From: Enoplosus armatus
Taxonomy: Eukaryota; Chordata; Actinopteri; Centrarchiformes; Enoplosidae
Direction: 5' to 3'
Assembly (NCBI RefSeq): GCF_043641665.1
Contig: NC_092192.1
Coordinates: forward strand, 17,944,658 to 18,008,657
DNA length: 64,000 nucleotides
The notes under the pieces were generated by a model, which did no database searches, was not told where the DNA came from, and saw only the letters and a list, made by a program, of their open reading frames with translations. Position 1 is the stretch's first letter; each line of letters begins with the position of its first letter. The translations under genes were made by a program, and so were the position numbers. Below, in pieces: positions 60,183 to 64,000 of this stretch.

Positions 60183-62156
60183 ATGTGTCAAAAATGACAA
60201 ACTATGCCTTTAAATGTAATTGGCTGAGTAAATAAATATAAAGCAAAAATGAGATGAACACACCTCCCCAATTTCTGCCTCTTAATAAATAAGTCCTATG
60301 GCTTCTCTGAATCACGCAATCTTACCCCCTCACAATGAGTCTTTTACGACATGTAGAGAGCCATGTACTGTGTATAATTCACATTAATCTTTTCTAAGTT
60401 GAATTTTCAGCTTGACTATGTATGCACACTAACTTTTTTAATGAGAATTCAGGGTGTCCTTACAAATCTTACCTCCTCCTCAGAATGCGTAGCGTTGTCA
60501 TATGATGGAGTCACTTTAATGAACTTTAATGAACTGAATATTTTTCCAGAGAGCTAGTTCCTGTTTTCTACTTATGAAGCAGAGTACCACTCACATCACT
60601 AACTTTGAACATGCTGTAATGTTGCACGCCATCTTTCCGCTGTATTTTACAGTCATCCCTTGTGCCTGCTGGCTTGCAGTGGAGTGTGGATATTGCTGGG
60701 TTGAGGGTGGAGGGATGAGGTGGCATTCAACCAACAGTTAGCGCCACATAAAGCCTTTATCACACCTAAACGACTCCGTCTCCCAAAGCCAGGGCGAGAT
60801 AAGCACTGCCCATTCATCTGTAATGATGTGGAAGCAAGAACCAACTGAACTGAGTTGAGAGGAAAAGGCTAACTCTGACACAGTGTGGATGGCTGAAAAA
60901 GGTGCAGGGCCAATGGGGTTTTTCTTGTTCACTCCTGAGAATGACGTGTGAACATGCATTTGTTTGTTTTGTGTTCTCTGTGGATTCAAGACAAGTGTTA
61001 TTTTACACTTCAAAGTACTGTAATTATATGCAAGATGAAAATATGAAGCAGGGGCCACAATACACCACGGCCATTGAAGAAAGTTTCCCTTTGGACTGCA
61101 AATTAACTGGACCGAATATTCTTAGACACTTAGCCCTGCCTTCACATGCTCATTGTAAGCTTCTATTCTCAAGTAATAATTGCAAAATCCAAAAGTTCAA
61201 GTTCTTCCTAGTTGGAGACATTTTGTAGTTCATGTTCAACTTTTTAATCGACAACCTGTATTTCCAATATTTTGGATGATGAGCATATTCAGGCCGATTA
61301 AAATGTAACCATGGTATTATTTATGACTTGTTGAATTTTCAAACCTAGCGTACCTTGGCTCTTTCCGTAGTGTGCACCCCAGTGTGCCTCGGGTGATGTG
61401 ATCACAAGTTTACAAATCTAAAAGCAGCCGTGTGTTTGCACCCAAAATGTATTAGGGAGGCATAACACAAGCCGCTTTTGCAGATGTGATGTACATGGTT
61501 ATTTGCGTGTTCGAGGACGTGATATCTGACAAAAGCTGAATTTGGGACATGTGTCAGTTGTGAAATGCAGTCTGCACACAATCTGGATAAAGGACACTGA
61601 TTCGAGATAGGGCTTTTTGGAAACCGAGAGTGTAGCCTGACCGCCCAACAGCAAGCCACTTATCATGAAAAGTAGTGATAAAATGCAGCCTACAAATGTC
61701 ACTGAATTCGTGTGTCAAGACTGATAATACAGTCAGATGGCATTACAATGGCACAAAAAGAAAAATAAGTAAATGAAAAAAAAAAACTGCAAGTACTTGT
61801 CTCTCAATGGTAGTAGCTGGCTAACATGACAGTGGAAAATCAGATACATTTACACAGTGGCAACAAATGAGTAATCTGGAAAGACGCCAGTGGATACAGA
61901 AAATGTCCTTTTGGAGAAGAGGAATGCAATATAGTGGCATATTTTCTGGTGGTTTCATATTTAATGAAGATGTGCACCTCCTGTTTTGGATGCCATTTTC
62001 GCTGCACTACTTTATCAGCAGCAGTGAAGCCTGTGAAATGGCACACATTTTGAATGAGTTGGTTGGTTAGAATTAAGTCTTGATAAACTCTATAAGAGTA
62101 AGACAAGCAGACAGACGTGTTTAATTACGCCAATTCAATTAACCCTATTAGAGTGT
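60183..62156. other. Intronic stretch without recognised gene
   Basis: AT-rich sequence without homology. Open frames up to about 108 codons show no motif. Confidence 0.5.
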
Positions 62157-62340
62157 TAGCATGCTAACATTTGCTAAACAGCACTAAACACAAAGTACAG
62201 TTGAGGCTGATGGGAATTAAATTCATTTTGGAAGTATTTGGCCATAAACCAAAGTGGTACCAAAGTAATCCATCCTTCATCCATCTCCTTGTTTGAGATA
62301 TTTTAGGCAGTCCAAAATGGTGGAGGAGTGCATTACATTG
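62157..62340 (-). repeat. Dispersed repeat, GGTCCCCAGAGGATGA family, inverted fragment
   Basis: TTAGCATGCTAACATTTGCT, ACTAAACACAAAGTACAGTT and GAGGCTGATGGGAATTAAAT match the 25590-25640 copy; the flank CCATAAACCAAAG fits the same family. Confidence 0.7.
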
Positions 62341-62962
62341 TGTGTGCATTTTCAAAATATTTCAGTAATTTAAAAACACAAGTATTCAATCATTTTAAGA
62401 TTCAATAATTTTGGGTAAATTAAACCTTGCGTTTCATTTGACATATGCATTGATTATTCACACTAGAAATAAGTAATTGTTGCTCATTTTTGGCTTCATT
62501 GTAACTATTGGTTCTGTGCATGAAGTCTGCATAGTTGGCTTCTTTGTAGATGTATCACTGGCGTTCTGGTTATTCCAACATTAGCCATGCTGTGTCACAA
62601 CGGGATAGAATTTTAGTGAAACAACTTTATTGAAAGTGGTTACATTCTCACTGACATCAATATTTCAGGTTCAGTCAATTTCTTCAAGACCACTACTACA
62701 TCATCATGACATTACAGATATAACTCTTGGTGTCTATTGTGGTAGACGGAACAGCAAACCTTAGCCTTGGGTTAATATAAATGCACCACAAAGGAGTCCT
62801 CTGCAGTCAAGTGTCATTATTCCTTCGTTTTTGAGCTAACAGACACTTCATCTTAAGTAAAATCAGCTTTCCCATATTGCCCTCTTGTGTCTTTTTAAAC
62901 ACACTGACAGTCCTTAAAGAGCACACCTATGCACACACGCTGACTCCAACCTGCAACCTGTC

Positions 62963-62974
62963 TGTGTCTTTCAG
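62963..62974 (+). other. nlgn2: nlgn2 splice acceptor before the coding exon
   Basis: TGTGTCTTTCAG with a C/T-rich run ahead. CTGACTGCAG ending at 62998 is a weaker alternative 24 bases downstream; both leave the start codon intact. Confidence 0.65.
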
Positions 62975-63205
62975 GTGTAATTGGCTTCCTGACTGCAGCT
63001 CTGGACCCATAAGGAGTTCCAAAGAGGAAGACGGATGAGACCACAGAGTCTACCTGAGAATGCTACCTGTCCCTCCGCCTCACTATGTCACCCAAGGAAA
63101 ACTGTTAAACTGTCCCCGTCCACAAATCCTATTTTTGCCTTTGTTATCTCCCATAACTCACTGAGTTTGTAAACCCTCTCTGCACCCAGCTGAAGTCCTA
63201 GTGAT
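62975..63205 (+). other. nlgn2: nlgn2 5-prime UTR part of the first coding exon
   Basis: Leader sequence between the acceptor and the ATG. It carries an upstream ORF from 63035 and is not homologous to coding sequence. Confidence 0.6.
63035..63172 (+). promoter_or_regulatory. nlgn2: Upstream ORF in nlgn2 leader
   Basis: ATG at 63035 (MRPQSLPENATCP...) reads 45 codons to a TAA at 63170-63172, ending 33 bases before the main ATG. G at -3 and A at +4 give a moderate context. It may dampen translation or require reinitiation. Confidence 0.5.
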
Positions 63206-63722
63206 ATGACTAAAAGAGCCTTTATTTTGGACATGTTGTTTTTTCCTCTCAATGCTGCCAGCCACCAAGGCTATGGTGGGAAGCGTCATTATACTTCTCA
63301 GCAGGTTGCTAATCACTGTCTGCTGTGGCTCTTGGGACTAGTGCTACACCTCACCCTTTCCTCGTGTCAACGAGTTGACCTGAAACACCCCATAGTATCC
63401 ACAGGCTATGGAAAGATTCGTGGTATCAGGAAGGAGCTCAACAATGAGATCTTGGGTCCTGTGGAACAGTACTTAGGTGTGCCATATGCCACCGCACCTA
63501 TCGGTGAGCGCCGCTTCCAGCCTCCGGAAGCTCCAGGCTCCTGGCAAGAGATTCGCAACGCCACCCAGTATGCGCCAGTGTGTCCCCAGAATGTGCACGG
63601 GGTTTTACCTGAGATCATGCTACCAGTGTGGTTCACAGACAACCTGGATGCTGCAGCGACCTATGTTCAGAACCAGAGTGAGGACTGCCTTTACCTCAAC
63701 ATCTATGTACCTACTGAAGATG
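63206..63722 (+). CDS. nlgn2: Neuroligin 2, first coding exon (partial CDS, 172 codons plus 1 base)
   Basis: Neuroligin 2 is a single-pass postsynaptic adhesion protein that binds neurexins and organises inhibitory synapses. Residues 38-54 ([17 protein letters not shown]) are the signal-peptide core after an unusually long N-region; cleavage is likely near Cys54. From about residue 61 the carboxylesterase-like domain begins ([39 protein letters not shown]). N-glycosylation sequons lie at Asn118 (NAT) and Asn156 (NQS). Cys126 and Cys161 are the usual first disulfide pair, and [11 protein letters not shown] (159-169) is the family signature. [18 protein letters not shown] and a GWQ-free PEAPGSW segment match NLGN2, not NLGN1/3/4. 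The exon ends in phase 1 at GATG|GTAAGTGA, where splice site A lies. The catalytic-site region and membrane segment are in later exons outside the window. Paralogue a or b cannot be told. Confidence 0.93.
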
Positions 63723-64000
63723 GTAAGTGAGACTAAACTCTAATAATAGATATAGGAGGAGATGAACTTAGTCTTAGTCTGTTAAACTGTTCTTTACATT
63801 TGGAACGGGTCAGAAAAAAAGCCAGGGTCAGTGTAAAACCCCAGGTCTACCTTTTTGCATCAAACTGAGAGAAAAGATTAGTTTGTGTCACAAACTAGAG
63901 AGTTAGTTAGACCAGATTATATTAAGTGGAGGAAAAGTTCTTAACGTGAACCAATAGACAACTAGGAGATTACCAAACAATATATTCTCTGATAATCTGC
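63723..64000 (+). other. nlgn2: nlgn2 intron 2, beginning
   Basis: Starts with the donor GTAAGTGA. The remainder to the window edge has no exon; reading through gives a stop after Gly-Lys. Confidence 0.85.

Larger units (their letters stand above)
38810..62974 (+). other. nlgn2: Inferred nlgn2 leader intron (about 24 kb)
   Basis: It runs from the GTAAGC donor at 38810 to the acceptor TGTGTCTTTCAG ending at 62974. The branch-like GCTGACT precedes the pyrimidine tract by about 20 bases. It contains the dispersed repeats and microsatellites listed separately. No nested protein gene could be supported. Confidence 0.5.

Noticed and set aside
63477..63743. Second open frame overlapping the nlgn2 exon
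   Set aside because: Out-of-frame shadow of the neuroligin coding sequence.

Overview
The window looks like a piece of a teleost (ray-finned fish, probably spiny-rayed) genome. It is AT-leaning, gene-poor and intron-rich, full of (CA)n, (GA)n and (TA)n microsatellites. It carries many diverged interspersed repeats of types common in fish: decayed LINEs with (ATGG)n tails, a DIRS-like remnant, and short elements present here in several copies on both strands. No bacterial operon, CRISPR array, phage or rRNA is visible, and I see no convincing tRNA.

Only two protein-coding genes can be supported, each by its first coding exon. (1) fgf11 (FHF3), minus strand, exon 1 at 11073-11265: 64 codons plus one base, an A-type FHF N-terminus and a clean GTGAGT donor. 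Exons 2-5 were not found in 1-11072, so intron 1 probably runs past the left edge. (2) A neuroligin 2 gene (nlgn2), plus strand. Its first coding exon is 62975-63722 (CDS from 63206), with a long signal peptide and the start of the esterase-like domain, ending at the donor where neuroligin splice site A lies. A likely non-coding first exon ends at a GTAAGC donor after 38809, implying a leader intron of about 24 kb.

Layout: 1-11072, fgf11 intron 1 with DIRS and LINE fossils and a cluster of CTCF-like motifs; 11073-12300, fgf11 exon 1 and its CT/CCT/GA-rich upstream flank; 12300-37300, intergenic DNA with microsatellites and dispersed repeats, including an orphan GC-rich TATA-bearing patch at 28540-28900; 37311-37996, a purine-rich array with ten exact copies of a 17-base cassette; 38010-38809, candidate nlgn2 leader exon; 38810-62974, leader intron; 62975-63722, first coding exon; then intron 2.

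The two genes are divergent and about 27 kb apart. From memory, NLGN2 and FGF11 are also close neighbours on human chromosome 17p13.1 but lie in the same orientation, so the linkage seems ancient and the orientation changed. Both act at neuronal excitability and synapses: FHFs bind voltage-gated sodium channels inside the cell, and neuroligin 2 is a postsynaptic adhesion protein of inhibitory synapses. The most unusual structure is the 17-base/GA array just upstream of the inferred nlgn2 promoter. I found no clear evidence of an undescribed system.
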